The translations under genes and the position numbers were made by a program. Positions 11,771 through 22,966 of a DNA stretch of 64,000 bases are shown here, in pieces (within the stretch, counting starts at the first letter, position 1; every line of letters begins with the position of its first letter). A model generated the notes under the pieces. It was not told the origin of the DNA. It worked only from the letters and a program-made list of their open reading frames with translations, and did no database searches. The stretch is from Zonotrichia leucophrys gambelii (Eukaryota; Chordata; Aves; Passeriformes; Passerellidae): assembly GCF_028769735.1 (NCBI RefSeq), contig NC_088186.1, forward strand, positions 11,005,001 through 11,069,000, written 5' to 3'.

Positions 11771-12615
11771 GAGCCCTGAAGTCCCTGAAGTGGGCAGAGG
11801 GAGGAGAGGAGGGGAAGCAGTGCTGCTGTTCTTGGGTGATGCATGGCTGAATCCAGAGCCTGGTGTGGGATGATGGTGCAGAGGCCAAGCGTGAGGCAGA
11901 GGCTCTGCTTTTGCCGTGGGATGTTGTGACGTGGCCTCTGTGTCCCCGATGAGCTGAGCATGTTTGTTCTTGAAGGCTGGGGAGGATTCATTCTCCTGTG
12001 CCCTGCTGTCCTTCCCATCTCATAGGATGTGATCTCATGGGATTACCTGGCTCACTTTAACTCATTGCTGCTGCTCCACCTCATCTCTCCCAGGTGTGCT
12101 GTGCTGAGCCCATGCTCTCAGAGGCTCCTCTGACCAGCCAGGGAGCTGCTTCAGCGCCCTGCAACACCAGGAAAAGGGGGAACGTTTCCATGTTTGCAAG
12201 GGGAATGGCTCCTGTGGGATCGGAGGTTGTGCCAGGATCAGTCCAAGGATGTGAGCAAGCACCAGGGCGGGGTTCAGGGAAGGTGGAACTCCTGAAATGT
12301 CCCTCCTTGGCAGCAGAGAGCTTTGAGGCTGGCTCTGCTGTACGATGAAGCTCTACCCTGAGCATCAGTGCTCAGTGAGTGTCCTTCCCAGCCCTTCCCT
12401 GGGCTGGAAGGCTCTTTGCTCTGATTTATCCCTGTGTGATTAGAGAGACTGGTTCTGGTCCCAAACAGACAGATGGGAGCTGCAGGGAAATCTGCAGGCA
12501 GATCAGGAAAATGAAGATGCTGACATACAGGAGGAGACCTTGGAGTGGGGGGTGTGGAGAGGGGCTGGCTGCCAGGGGCTGTTCCCGCTCTTCCCTGATA
12601 GGGGAGGAGAGACTG
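11771..12615. other. Unique stretch, no gene seen
   Basis: About 850 bp without a recognisable gene or dispersed repeat. It ends where the first copy of the local 95-bp repeat begins. Confidence 0.4.
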
Positions 12616-12710
12616 GAGATGTTGTCAGCACACATTATCACTCACCCAGCTCCTCAGAAAGCTGTTTTGGGAGTCCCTGGGTCTCTGGTTTGGATCCAAC
12701 CATCCCAGCT
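12616..12710 (+). repeat. Local repeat of unknown family, copy 1
   Basis: About 95 bp that recur in the same orientation at 15686-15770. Shared blocks include TGTTGTCAGCACAC, CACCCAGCTCCTCAGAAAGCT (copy 2 starts CGCCCAG), GGGAGTC and GGGTCTCTGGTTTGGATCCA. This copy has 10 extra bases after the first block. It is not CR1. Confidence 0.85.
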
Positions 12711-13499
12711 GGGTAACACAGTCCCTTCCATCCCATGCTCAGGGCTCCTCAGAAGTGAGATCTGTCCCCAGGGTGTGCCTGGGCAGAGCACAGGTTTGCA
12801 GGGTTTCTTTTGCCTTTGCCAGTTACTGAAGGGCCACGTGCTCCTACTCCCTGGGCTGCACCCTTGAGGTGTCCTGGCTGTGCTCCCCACGCCCGTGTGG
12901 GCATCAGGCTCAGTCCCTGTGCCCTGCTGCACAGTTATCTCTCCTGGGATAACTGTGGCAAGGGAGTGAGTAATGCTCCAGCCTTAAAAGAATCCCTGCT
13001 GGCTGTTAGTTCTGCCCTTTGCCAAACCCGTTTGCATCATTTGCTGTGTGCACCCTGTGCCAGCACCCCTACCAGATACTGGCACTGGCCGAGGGTGACA
13101 GAAGAAAATGATGGTTTGAGGATGGCTCTTTCTTTTTTTTTTTTAATAATCCCATGATACTGTATTTTGTGTTGCAACACAAAGGATCACCTGAGGGAGC
13201 AGAATGGTGAGAAAATAAGCCTATTGAAATGCTCGAGCTTACTTAACTCTCCAACAGCATCAGAGGATAACCAGGCAGTTTTCAGCCAAGACTGTGAGTC
13301 ATCTTGACCTGCACCATTGTCACTGCTCAGCTCATCTGTTTGCTGTAATTGCCGAGGGAGCAGCACTCAAGCCAAACCCCATCATCCTGCCCAGCACAGC
13401 CAGGACACGCGAGCTCCTGGTCAGGGTTTCACTCACTGGAGCCCAACACCTGAAATTAAATAACACCCAGAGCCCTTGAACAGCTGCGATGGGAACCCA
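12711..13499. other. Unique stretch with one 10-bp perfect inverted repeat
   Basis: No gene recognised. An inverted repeat CACAGTTATC / GATAACTGTG sits at 12930-12939 and 12948-12957 around an 8-nt spacer, placing two GATA words head to head. A T-rich run occurs at about 13130-13145. Confidence 0.42.
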
Positions 13500-13925
13500 T
13501 CAGGAAACAAAGCTGATGATTCTTCCGTCTATATGAAGCTTTTAAAAAAGAAACACTGATGATTATTTTATGTAAATCAAATGAGCTTTCAGTACTATCT
13601 GGATCATCTCCTATCTCAGGTACTGGCATAAAGCCTCCAGCCTTCCCTTGGAAAATGCTGGGAAAGTGGCCCATTCATTGCCTGCCACTGTCAAGTGTTT
13701 TTTCAGTCTGCTCCTGATTAAACAGTGTGGTATCAAGGGGATAATTGCTCGTTGGAATTGATCCCAGAAGAAAATCATTCACTTCTTTCTTATCAAGTCC
13801 TTTCTTGCTGGGCAAGATACCCACAAGACTTATCTCCCTCTTCAGTGCTGGCCTCTAATTACCGTTTAAACAGCTCATTAGAAAACCTTCATTAACGTGT
13901 AATAGCTGGAGCTGGAAATAGCTGA
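13500..13925. promoter_or_regulatory. AT-rich block, candidate non-coding regulatory element
   Basis: Compared with the GC-rich flanks this block is AT-rich and holds many homeodomain-like words (CTAATTACC, CATTAACG, CTCATTAG, GATTAAAC) and GATA or inverted GATA words (CTTATCAAG, CTTATCTCC, GGATAATTG). It is not a recognised repeat. In birds such AT-rich unique islands can be conserved enhancers. Conservation cannot be judged from one genome, so function is inferred. Confidence 0.3.
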
Positions 13926-14220
13926 GGGCTGGTGCTGTGGCGAGCGCTGCTGCCCAGGCCTGGCAGTGCCCAGGCAGGAGTGGCAGCGCTGCTGCTGCCA
14001 GCCTGCCTGCCCTGCCTGCCCTGCCTGCCCCACACCGTGGCCCCAGCCCTACTGGCAGCTCCAGCAGCCGAGCTCTGGGCCCAGCACATTTCCATGCCAA
14101 GCACAGGATTTCAGCAGCTGCAGGCATTGCAAAGCTGTGACTGCACCCTGAAGAAATTTGGACACCATGGTGATCCTGTTTTAAAGCAGGAAAAACAAAA
14201 AAACCAACATACATGGGAAA
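13926..14220. other. GC-rich block with a 9-bp tandem repeat
   Basis: GC-rich sequence next to the AT-rich block. At 14002-14028 the unit CCTGCCTGC is repeated three times exactly. No splice-flanked exon is apparent. Confidence 0.55.
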
Positions 14221-15347
14221 AGGTTTTATATTAATTTATTTGCTGGTGAAATGTTCACGAGTGAGAGCCTGAAGTTTTCTTGTGTCCCTAGAACAGTCAG
14301 CATTAGCCCAGATCCCCCCTAACCCTGCTGCAGTCCTGGCCAGGCTGGGGCTGATCTCTCTAGAAGGAATAGACAGGCAGGCTCCGTCCTTCCCCGTGTC
14401 CTGGCTCCCTGACAGTTCCAGCCCCAGAGGAGTCACTTTTTTGGCATTAATCTTGCACTGGGGTTTTCAGCAGGAAAACCACAAATGTTTAATAAAACGG
14501 ATTGCCCTGAGCATGCCAGGCAGCACCAGGTGAGGATGCGGGTCTGTCCTTGGCGCTGGCGGCTCAGCTCAGCACAAGTGAGCCCTGTAAATATTTTCTT
14601 GACATTTAGGAAGTTTAGAGAAGTGTTTAGTATTTCTCTGCCAGCTTGACAACCCCTGTGTGACGAAGGACGGAGATGTCCAGGACTCCCTTCCCTGCCC
14701 CAGAGTGGACAGTTGGAGCTGGTTTGAGTTAGGAAAGCAAAACACTGCAGCTGGTGTGGGATTGGGGTGCTGCCCCTTCCTTCTGCTATTGCAATCTGAG
14801 GTGGCAACACTACCTGTGATTGTTCAGAGCCTGCGCTGAGCTGCACCTGGAGCTGCAGATGTGGGGATCTTGCCACGGGAGCAAGTGTGGCTCAGGGAAC
14901 ACCTTCACACACACCTGGGCTGACATCCAGTCAGGCACCTAACAGTGGGAAAACCATGTCCTCTGGGGATGGATTCAAACCCAAAGCAGAGCTGAGGCTA
15001 TTCATGGCTAAGGCACCATCAGCTTTACACGCTGTGAGTCCTTATGTCCCTCCATCCCTCTCCACTCAGCAACACACTTCGTTTTTGTTTCTACTTCATG
15101 AATCTTGTGGAGTTACTGAAAATTCTGAAATATAGACATTTGCCAAGAACGGCAACATTGCCTCTGAATTCCCATCACTGCAGCACCTGTGAGGTGCAGT
15201 CCCCAAGTGGCTGCAGCCAGGTCAGAACTCTCAGAATCAGGAGCTCAAGAAGCAGCCAGCTGCAAGGATGCACCCACATCCATCCCCAGAGTCTTGTTCA
15301 GAAGTACAGGATGATTTGTGATGGCACCTGTGCAGCAGTGGACTGAT
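14221..15347. other. Unique stretch, no gene seen
   Basis: About 1.1 kb of mixed composition with no recognisable exon, RNA or repeat. The minus-strand frame at 14433-14876 has no domain features. Confidence 0.4.
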
Positions 15348-15452
15348 ATGAGTTGCACCTCATCTGGTGGGAGGTGTCCCTGCTCATGGCAGGCAATGGA
15401 ATGAGAGGATCTTTCAGGTCCCTCCCGACCCAAATCAGCCTGTGATGATCTG
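15348..15452 (+). mobile_element. CR1 LINE terminal fragment
   Basis: Short plus-strand tail: 'gttgcacctcatctggtgggaggtgtccctg', 'catggcaggcaatgg', 'gaggatctttcaggtccctcccgaccc', ending 'tgtgatgatctg'. Only about the last 105 bp of the element remain. Confidence 0.88.
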
Positions 15453-17257
15453 AGTTGTGGGGCTATGTCTGTTGGCAGTGACCAGCATGCTCAGAGAACC
15501 TCTGTCATAGAAAAAAAACTTGTTACTAAGTGAGGGAAGACTGAGACAGCTCGGCAAGTATCAGTTTAAATGTCTTAAGCAGCCTGGGGAGGAATTTACA
15601 AGTTTGGCAATTTCTAGTTCAGCTTAAATTCTGCATTGGGGGTCCTTTGAGGCTGTAAGTGAGAATCTGGATGTGAGCTGACCGGAAATGTTGTCAGCAC
15701 ACTCGCCCAGCTCCTCAGAAAGCTCATTTGGGAGTCACTGGGTCTCTGGTTTGGATCCAGCCATCCCAACTCATCAGCTCCTCTTTCCATAGCAAAGCTG
15801 CTGAGCTCTCTGAGGTTTGTGGGCATGTGGAGATGTGCAGGGCTGTGAGGATGCTGGCAGCAGACTCCACTCAAAATTCAGGAGTTTGTAGCTCAGGCAG
15901 TGTCCCTTCACATGGTCACACTGCTGACCGCAGGACAGACACATCCTCTGTCACGTTTGTCCCTTCCAGCCACAGTCCAGCAAGTGTTTTCATGATGGAA
16001 TTGTGGGGATGGCAGATGCGTTTCTCAGTATTTTATTTCTGATTTAAGCAGGGGAATGACCCATACTGGGCCATCAGGAGCTGCTGGGCCCATGGGGAGG
16101 AGTGTTCCCATGGAGAGGAGAGCTCCTGTCACAGCGGGGTTTAGAGCATCACATCCAGGCATCTGTCAGCTTTTTCCTCTCCCTCCTACTTTTGCCCATT
16201 AGTTTTCCATACTCGTTCCTTTTTATTTCTTTTTCTCTCAGTCTTTCTTTCAGCTCCCTCGCAGCAGCTTTGGGCACCATCTGTGTGGGGGTTTCTGTGT
16301 CTGAGTGGCAGCTTTGGTACCTGAGAGGATCCATAGCCCTGACAGTGCAGTACATGTGTGCTGAACAGAGAACTAGGCAGGTGCAGAAACTAAAAGTTAT
16401 GTCAAATATTTCATTCATTAAACAAGAAATGGCTTTTTCATGCACAGCCAGTGCCGGAGCAATTCCTTCCTGGAAGCAAAGGGAGGAGGATCCTGAGGGA
16501 GCCGGGGAGGTGGGACATGGCTGTTCACAGGGGGTGCAACCAAAAACTGAACGGGACGGGTCCAAGTTCAGTGATGTGAACTCTGTAACTCCTGCTGGGA
16601 AAGTGGAGTTGTAAAATATCCCATGGGTGACACGTGCCTGCCTGAATAGATGTGGAGGGAAGGACCTTTCTGTCCCATGCTGGTCCCTGGGACCTGGTGC
16701 TGTTCACATGGGCTTGACTACTTCCAGTGCCTGGAGCTCTTTGGAAGGAGGCAGGAGGAAGCTGTGTGTGAGGGAAATGGGAGAAACAGGTAACAGGCTT
16801 CCTCACATTGCAGGCCTGCAGGGAACTGGAAACCATCTCCAGTGTTTCCAAAGGGGCACACTCGACACAGCCATTTGTGATAAAAACTCCATCAGCTGAG
16901 AGTGATGAGGCAGCAAAACCAGCCAGGGTTTCCATGAGATGCTGCCCTTCCCCATGAGCTATATGGAAGCTCATCTGATTAAGCTGGCATTTTATAAACT
17001 TGTTTTTCTGACGCACATTTTCTCCCTCCACCTTGTGATAAGGGAGTTGGTGCTGCTGGACAGTGCAGTCCTTGGGGGAAAACCCACAAACCGTGGCCCC
17101 TGGCAGCAGGAGAACATCCCTGGGGTCCCCTGTGGGGAACCAGTGTGTCCCTGGTCTGTCAGGTGAAGAACCTCAGTGCATTTATTTGGGTTAGGTGTGC
17201 CCTGTCTGGGAAAAGCAGCAGCTGGATTAAGAGGAACATATCACACTCTGGTGTCCA
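15453..17257. other. Unique stretch carrying local repeat copy 2
   Basis: No gene recognised. Besides the local repeat (15686-15770) there is a T/C-rich run at about 16160-16260. Frames at 16102-16614 (+) and 16525-17031 (-) overlap in opposite senses without domain features. Confidence 0.42.
15686..15770 (+). repeat. Local repeat of unknown family, copy 2
   Basis: About 85 bp, direct-orientation relative of 12616-12710, roughly 3 kb away. The last 30 bases differ mostly by A/G or G/C exchanges. A 10-base gap relative to copy 1 would shift any shared reading frame, which argues against a duplicated exon. Confidence 0.85.
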
Positions 17258-17309
17258 GAAGTCCCATCCCTGGAAGTGCTCTGGGCCAGGCTGGACAGGT
17301 GTCTGAGCA
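17258..17309 (+). mobile_element. Small CR1 LINE fragment
   Basis: About 50 bp with 'agtcccatccctggaagtgct' and 'gggccaggctggacaggtgtct', matching the middle of the CR1 tail. Too short for certainty. Confidence 0.55.
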
Positions 17310-17999
17310 TAATACAAATATTTTAATAAGAATTATATTTTAAAATCAAAACATTTTTAGCAGAAAGAATAATATTACCACTGTCCAAGTAGCAAACACT
17401 AATATCTCCATTATCAAGCAATGTCACTCTGAAGCAGATAAAATGCCTGACCTACACCTGCAATGAGGTTCTCTGTCCATATCTGCTACTTAGAGGTTTT
17501 CCCTCTTTTGGCCTTGATAATTTTGTTTTTTGTCTTTGTCACCTTGCTATTGAAATTCAAGTATAAAGGTATGAGAACAGGTGATGATAGAACCCAGACC
17601 AGATTGCAGCACATGCTCGGAGCTCCAATCCTGCCCTATTTGCTTGGAAATCCCTTTCAGGTTCATTTCTTCCCAGGATTCTCACATATACATATAAAGA
17701 TGCATATTCTGTCCTCTGTAATAGGTGTGTAGTATATGCATATAAATGTACATGCTGTGTATATATAATGCCTTCTATTAACAAAGGGAGCCTAATTGGG
17801 TGCCCGCAGCACTGGGAGCTCAGCCCCGCAGCCCTTTTGCTCCCCTTGAACTTTTCCCTGTTATTCTTGGGGAAACTGAGCAGGGGTCAAGCCCAGGCAG
17901 GGAATGAGGTCTGGGGTGATGGAAAATCCAGACCCCGCAGCCACCTCCTATGATATAGATATAAATGGAATGGAAAATTATTTTGAATAAAAGTGCACT
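17310..17999. other. AT-rich unique stretch with TATA-type words
   Basis: The first 170 bp are strongly AT-rich (ATTTTAATAAGAATTATATTTT-like). 17680-17770 carries scattered CATATA and TATATA words, which look like decayed simple repeat. No gene recognised. Confidence 0.42.
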
Positions 18000-19260
18000 G
18001 CCCTCTGAGAAATGTTCTCACAGAACCGCCTCCAAGAGCGCCTTAACTCTTTATCAGAGCACAGCCCTGTGTGCTGGGGGGACCTCAGGGCAGTGGTGAC
18101 AGCCAGAGGCAGAACACACCAGCACTGGGGACATGCCATGGCCAGGGATGTGCCAGCACAGCTGGGACAGAGCACCATGGCCAAGCAGCCCCTGCTGCTT
18201 CCCAAGCACAGCACAGGAGGGACATTCCTTGTCCCTTCCCTCTTCCTCCTCCGATGGGGAATCTCACTCAGAGACCTGGCCAGATCCACGTCCCCAGGAA
18301 AGAAATGGGGCACAGCTCCAACCCTCTCCAGCTCTGCAGGGCAACAAGGAACAGTTTGGGGTGCAGATGTGGTCCCCAGCCCCTGTCTGCACCCAAATCA
18401 CCCTGAATTTTTAACACAGCACCTTAGCTGGGAGTGTGGTGCTGGGCTGGCACAGCAAGGAACAGACAGGGATGTGCCCCAGACACTCCTTATCTGTTCC
18501 CCATCCAACACCAGTCTCTGCTTTGCATGTGAGAGGGAATGTCCATCCCCAGGACAAAAGCAGCTGCCTGGAGGTCCTCCTGCCCCAGGGCAGAGTGCAC
18601 ACACAGCCGAGCCAGGGGTGCAGCAGGAGGGTGGGATCCAGCAGGGCAAGGAACACCACAAAGGTGACATGGCAGTGTCCAGACACTGGCCTTGCTTCCT
18701 CCTGTGTCACTTGTCACTGCCAGCACTGTCATCTCCCCACCTGAGGGACAAGGCTTCACAAGAGAATGAAATGCCAGGGAGTGGGAAAGCTCCTGGAAAG
18801 AAGAGAAGCGAGGAGGTGGGCAAGTTCCGCCAGCAAGGGGAGAGAGGCCCCTGGGAGCAGGGGGAGCCTCCTGCCACAGGCTGGGAGAGCCCAGGCCCAA
18901 ATCACCCCAAGGGATTCCTGGGTCCTTCCCATCTCCAAGGCCTCTGTCTCTCCTGCCCCCCAGCACCTCCAAAAAGCAGAAGGGGTTCCCCCTCTGGGTG
19001 CTGACCCCCAGCTTTGTTTGCTGCTCAGAACAGCAACACCTGCTAGGGTGGAGAGCCAAAGCTGGGGCTGGGAGGGAAGGGGAGCACCAGCCAAGAGCTG
19101 GCAAAAACATTTGTGAAATAAAGCAACAGGGCAGAAATTTTATGTGCTTTTTAAGGAAACAAACTGGAAACAGCCACTTAAAGACTTCATCAAAGACAGA
19201 AAGCAAAAATCTAATAGGCCATTTGTCCAAAGCCTTGTGGCAGAATACTGAATCCTAAAT
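18000..19260. other. GC-rich unique stretch with long but unconvincing frames
   Basis: The 330-codon plus-strand frame at 18012-19004 and the 246-codon minus frame at 18490-19230 overlap each other. Their translations are rich in Pro, Ser, Gly and Gln with no domain, repeated block, membrane segment or strong start context. I regard them as chance frames in GC-rich DNA with few stop words. Confidence 0.5.
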
Positions 19261-20019
19261 TAATGGCCCCCCAAAAAACTTATTTGGTTCATTATAAGTC
19301 AGTTTGTAAAACCCCAGAAGATAATGCTGGGGGACAAACCAGGCACTGGAGCCTGGTCCAGGATGAGCCCCACAGTCCAGTCCCGTGGCCATTGTCCTGT
19401 GTAACAATGGGACTTGTTGGATATGGGATGGAACTTACACATACCCCTCAGCAGATGTGGTGACATGTGCCCCCTGTTCTCCACTCATTAAAGATCCAAA
19501 TATTCACTTGTGGAAGAGAAGCTGCTGGAGAAACATCCATTGTTACTAAAACACTTCGAGCTCTGATTTCTCTCAGAAAGAAAATAAAAAGGAAAAAAAA
19601 AAGAAAATTAAAATAAAATTAAAAAAAAAAAAGAAAAGAAAAGAGGGTTCCTTACCTAGGACATTTTAAAATCTTATTTCAGCTCAGAAGAGGATAGATT
19701 CCAGATATGAGTTGGTAGGTTTGTGACTATCTTCCAGGCTAAATTCATGAAGAAGGGCTCCCCAGGTCAGAGAAAGCATCATGTTGTGAACCCACATGGG
19801 CTTGGACTTGTTTGCATTGCTGTTGCTGTTAGTCATTGCACCAAGGTCTTGGGGAAATATTTAATTAACTGATTTGCTGTAGGTATTAAAGTTAAAAAGA
19901 GAAATGGATTTCATCCAGCACACAGGCAGTCAGAGAGCCCATAACAGCTTCTCTCCTGTCAAACACAGCTCTGAGGGTAATAAAATGCAGAGGGGAGCAG
20001 AACAATCCTGCAGGAGCCA
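19261..20019. other. Unique stretch with an A-rich tract
   Basis: AT-richer than its left flank. Contains the A-rich tract at 19575-19644 (separate entry). No gene recognised. Confidence 0.42.
19575..19644. repeat. A-rich low-complexity tract
   Basis: About 70 bp made almost only of A with interspersed G and T (AAAATTAAAA, AAAGAAAAG). It could be the decayed poly-A tail of a retrocopy, but no matching body is recognised upstream. Confidence 0.92.
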
Positions 20020-20490
20020 TGGCCCTCAGGAGATGTGTGTGTCCCAGGAGCCGTGTCTCCTTGAGCCATGTCCCCAGGAATCATGTCCCTGGGAGCCATG
20101 TATGACCCCCAGGAGCCACTGATTCCCAATTGTGTCCCCTGGAGCCATGTCCCCAGCAGTCAGTCCTGTCCCCTGGAGATGTGTGTGTCCCCTGGAGCCA
20201 TTGATTCCAAATCCTGTCCCTTGGAGCTGTGTGTGTCCCCAGGTGTCAGTCCTGTCCCCAGGAGCTGTGTGTGTCCCTTGGAGCTGTGTGTGTCCCCAGG
20301 AGCTGTGTGTGTCCCCAGCAGTCATCCTGTCCCCAGGAACTGTGTGTGTCCCCAGGAGCTGTGTGTGTCCCCAGCAGTCATCCTGTCCCCAGGAACTGTG
20401 TGTGTCCCCAGGAGCTGTGTGTGTCCCCAGCAGTCATCCTGTCCCCAGGAGCTGTGTGTGTCCCCAGGAGCTGTGTGTGTCCCCCAGGCC
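20020..20490. repeat. Minisatellite, 56-bp higher-order unit built from about 20-bp subunits
   Basis: Subunits of the type TGTGTGTCCCCAGGAGC are repeated, degenerate at the left and homogeneous at the right. Near-exact 56-bp units begin at 20315, 20371 and 20427. Because 56 is not a multiple of three, all plus frames read the same short peptides (CVSPGAV/CVPRSC-like). This explains the overlapping 'proteins' at 20068-20718, 20132-20572 and 20229-20909, which are not genes. Confidence 0.95.
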
Positions 20491-21032
20491 CGGGCAGCCG
20501 CGCTGCCGCCGCCGGGCTCAGAGCGCTGTTGGGAGCGCGTTTTTTCCCAGGCAGATTACAGAGCCTTTTTAGCTCCATCCCCCCACTACACCCCCCTTCC
20601 TCTGTTATTTTGGTGCCTTTCCCCAAGGGAAACAAAGTTAGTTCAAACACTGTTCCCACCAGAAAGGCAAAAGCTCCCCCCACCCCCCTTTTTCCTTCCT
20701 CTTTTGGGTTCAGGGTAATGTGTCCCATGACAAAACAAGCACAGATCCCTGCACAGAGGGTATTGCCTTTCTCCTTAAAGGGAGAGTCTTTCTCCAGGGC
20801 CCCAGGGGTACCTCTCCCCAGGTACCTTTTGGATGGTCAAGCTGGACCCTTTTTGCCTTTGGTGAAAGCCAGACAGATGACACAACGTTGGTGGGTGGAA
20901 ATGGGGTGATATGGAGTGAGGAGCAGCAATGAGGCCAAGAGAAGCAGGCTGGAGTCCTGTAGCTGAGCTTCAGCCATCCCCACTGGAGATGTCTCCAAGC
21001 TGGAAAAGATGGAGTGACTTTTTGAAAAGAGA
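20491..21032. other. CpG-rich spot followed by pyrimidine-rich unique sequence
   Basis: A CpG-rich spot (about 20486-20540, GCCGCCGCCGGG-like) directly abuts the minisatellite. Then 20560-20710 is strongly C/T-rich. No exon recognised. Confidence 0.42.
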
Positions 21033-21250
21033 GACATTGATAGGACAAGGGGGAATGGTTTTAAGCTAAAGGAGGAGAGATTTGTCTGTTATCGGGAGGA
21101 AACCCTTCCCTGTCTGGAAGAGTCCCAGGCCAGGCTGGATGGGACTTGGAGCCACCTGGTCTAGTGGAAGGTGTCCCTGCCTGTGGCAGGGGTGGAACAA
21201 GATGGGCTTTAAGGCCCCTTCCAATCCAAACAGTTCTATGATATTCTATG
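21033..21250 (+). mobile_element. CR1 LINE 3' fragment with internal deletion
   Basis: Plus-strand tail: 'acattgataggacaagggggaatgg', 'aaaggaggagagattt', then a jump to 'aaacccttccctg', 'ccaggctggatgggacttgga', 'acctggtctagtggaaggtgtccctgcc', 'ccccttccaatccaaac', ending 'ttctatgatattctatga'. The middle part seen in 42563-42842 is shortened here. Confidence 0.95.
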
Positions 21251-22484
21251 AGAGTGAATTGTTCAGGCCCCTCTGCCACTCACAGGGAGACAAGGTCCCT
21301 TCTGGGCCTCTAAATCCAATGTCCAAGACAGAGCAGGAGCTCAAAACATTTCTCTCCACTGCCTGTAGGAATGAATGAGTGAGGAGTTACCCTTCCTTCC
21401 CCACTCAGAGCAAGATGTGATGGGCTCACAGGCAGGAAAAGACCACTTCAATCCAAACCACCAGCCTGCTTCAATCAGCAGGAACATCTGGGCAGGTGGC
21501 CCAGGTATAAATGTTTATTTGGGGGTGGCTGATCTTGGCCTCTGAATGAGCACCTCGGGCTGTCCTCCATGACAGAGGGGCTGTGCCTTCTGCAGGAAGC
21601 TTCTGGAGTTATTCCATGAGTCTGGGCTCTCCCTGCTCCTTTGTGAAGGCAGATGTATACTCATCCAGCAACTGCATCATAAAACCTTCTCTGCACTCTG
21701 GGTGGTCACCATTTCCCTGCCTCCCATGCCAGACGAAATGTAAGTACTTTTGGTGCATGTGGCTGCTTCATCCTCACCCTGCTTTGAGCTGAGCATCTTC
21801 TCCCTGCAGAGACATGGCACAGGCTGGCATCGCTCATTCAGTGCCTCACTGACACCACTCAACCTCTGTGCCTCCACAGAAGTACCCAAAACAGCCTGAC
21901 ATATATTTTTCCTTGTAAATGCTGCTTTCAGGAGTCACTCCATCCTTGGATTTAACAATTTTAACAAATGGGATTTTAAGCCTCCCTCTCAGTCCAGAGG
22001 CTGTGAGCGCCTGTGTTTGCTGCATAGGTGGTAAGTAGGTGGTGGGAGCCTGGGGACAGAGCTGTGTTTCCTATTTTTGAACTCAGTAATTTTGTATGGT
22101 GAGACCTTGGCAGCTTCTGCCTGGAACCTGTGCCTGCAGTAAGGGAAAAGTCTGAAAGGGAAAAAAGAAAAAAAAAATTGAAGGAAACCCCAAAGGCAAA
22201 TAATTGTTCACAGTGAGAAAGGCAATTAAAAACTGTAATTTAGATTTGCAATTTTAAAACAAGAAAAAACATTTTTGTTCAAAGATCAAATCAGATTATT
22301 ATTTTCCTTCAGGTGTTTCTAATGAATGCAGAACTTGGAAAGAGTGGGACAGAAACAGCTACTTGCTAACAAGATCACTGAGTCCCACATCCAGAACAAC
22401 TCCCTGCTGAGAATGTTGCCTGCAGCCCCAGGAGCCGAGCAGAGCCGGGCTGTGAGCCTGGTGCTGGATGGCAGGGGCTCCACT
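21251..22484. other. Unique stretch with an AT-rich candidate element
   Basis: No gene recognised. 22150-22330 is AT-rich with words such as GCAATTAAAA, CTGTAATTTAG and CAGATTATTATT, separate from the flanking composition. It may be a conserved element or an old AT-rich repeat. Confidence 0.38.
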
Positions 22485-22966
22485 GGGGGCCAGAAGGACG
22501 TTGAGGGGCTGGAGCATGTCCAGGGAAGGGAACAGAGCTGGGGAAGGGCCTGGAGCCCCAGGAGAGGCTGAGGGAGCTGGGAAGGGGCTGAGCCTGGAGC
22601 AAAGAGGCTCAGGGGGGACCTTGAGCTCTGCACAGCTCCTGACAGGAGGGGACAGCTGGGAGGGCGTTGGGCTCTGCTCCCAGGGGACAAGGGACAGGAC
22701 AAGAGGAAATGACCTCAAGTTGTGCCAGAAGAGGTTTAGATTGGATATTAGGCAAATTTTCTTCATGGAAAAGGTTCTAAAGCGTTGGAACAGCCTGCCC
22801 AGGGCAGTGGTGGAGTCACCATCCCTGGAAGTGTTCAGAAACTGTGTGGATGTGGCACTTGGGGACACAGTTTGGTGGTGAACACGGGGGTGGAGCTGGG
22901 TTGATGATTTGGTTTGTTGATCTTAGAGGTATTTTCCAACCCCATCGAATCCCTGATTCTATGATG
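22485..22966 (+). mobile_element. Longest CR1 LINE fragment in the window
   Basis: About 480 bp of plus-strand CR1 sequence. Order: 'ggacgttgaggggctggagcatgtccaggg', 'ggagaggctgagggagctggg', 'gctgagcctggagcaaagaggctc', 'gacaggaggggacagctggg', 'gggacaggacaagaggaaatgacctcaagttgtgcc', 'ttagattggatattagg', 'ggtggagtcaccatccctgg', 'tgtggatgtggcacttgggg', and a 'gattctatgat' end. The upstream half closely matches, in inverse orientation, the piece at 31510-31676, so both come from one subfamily. Confidence 0.97.

Noticed and set aside
18012..19230. Overlapping long frames (330 codons plus, 246 codons minus) as possible genes
   Set aside because: Both strands are open over the same DNA, and the translations have no domain, no conserved-looking block and no splice or start support. 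GC-rich DNA gives such frames by chance.
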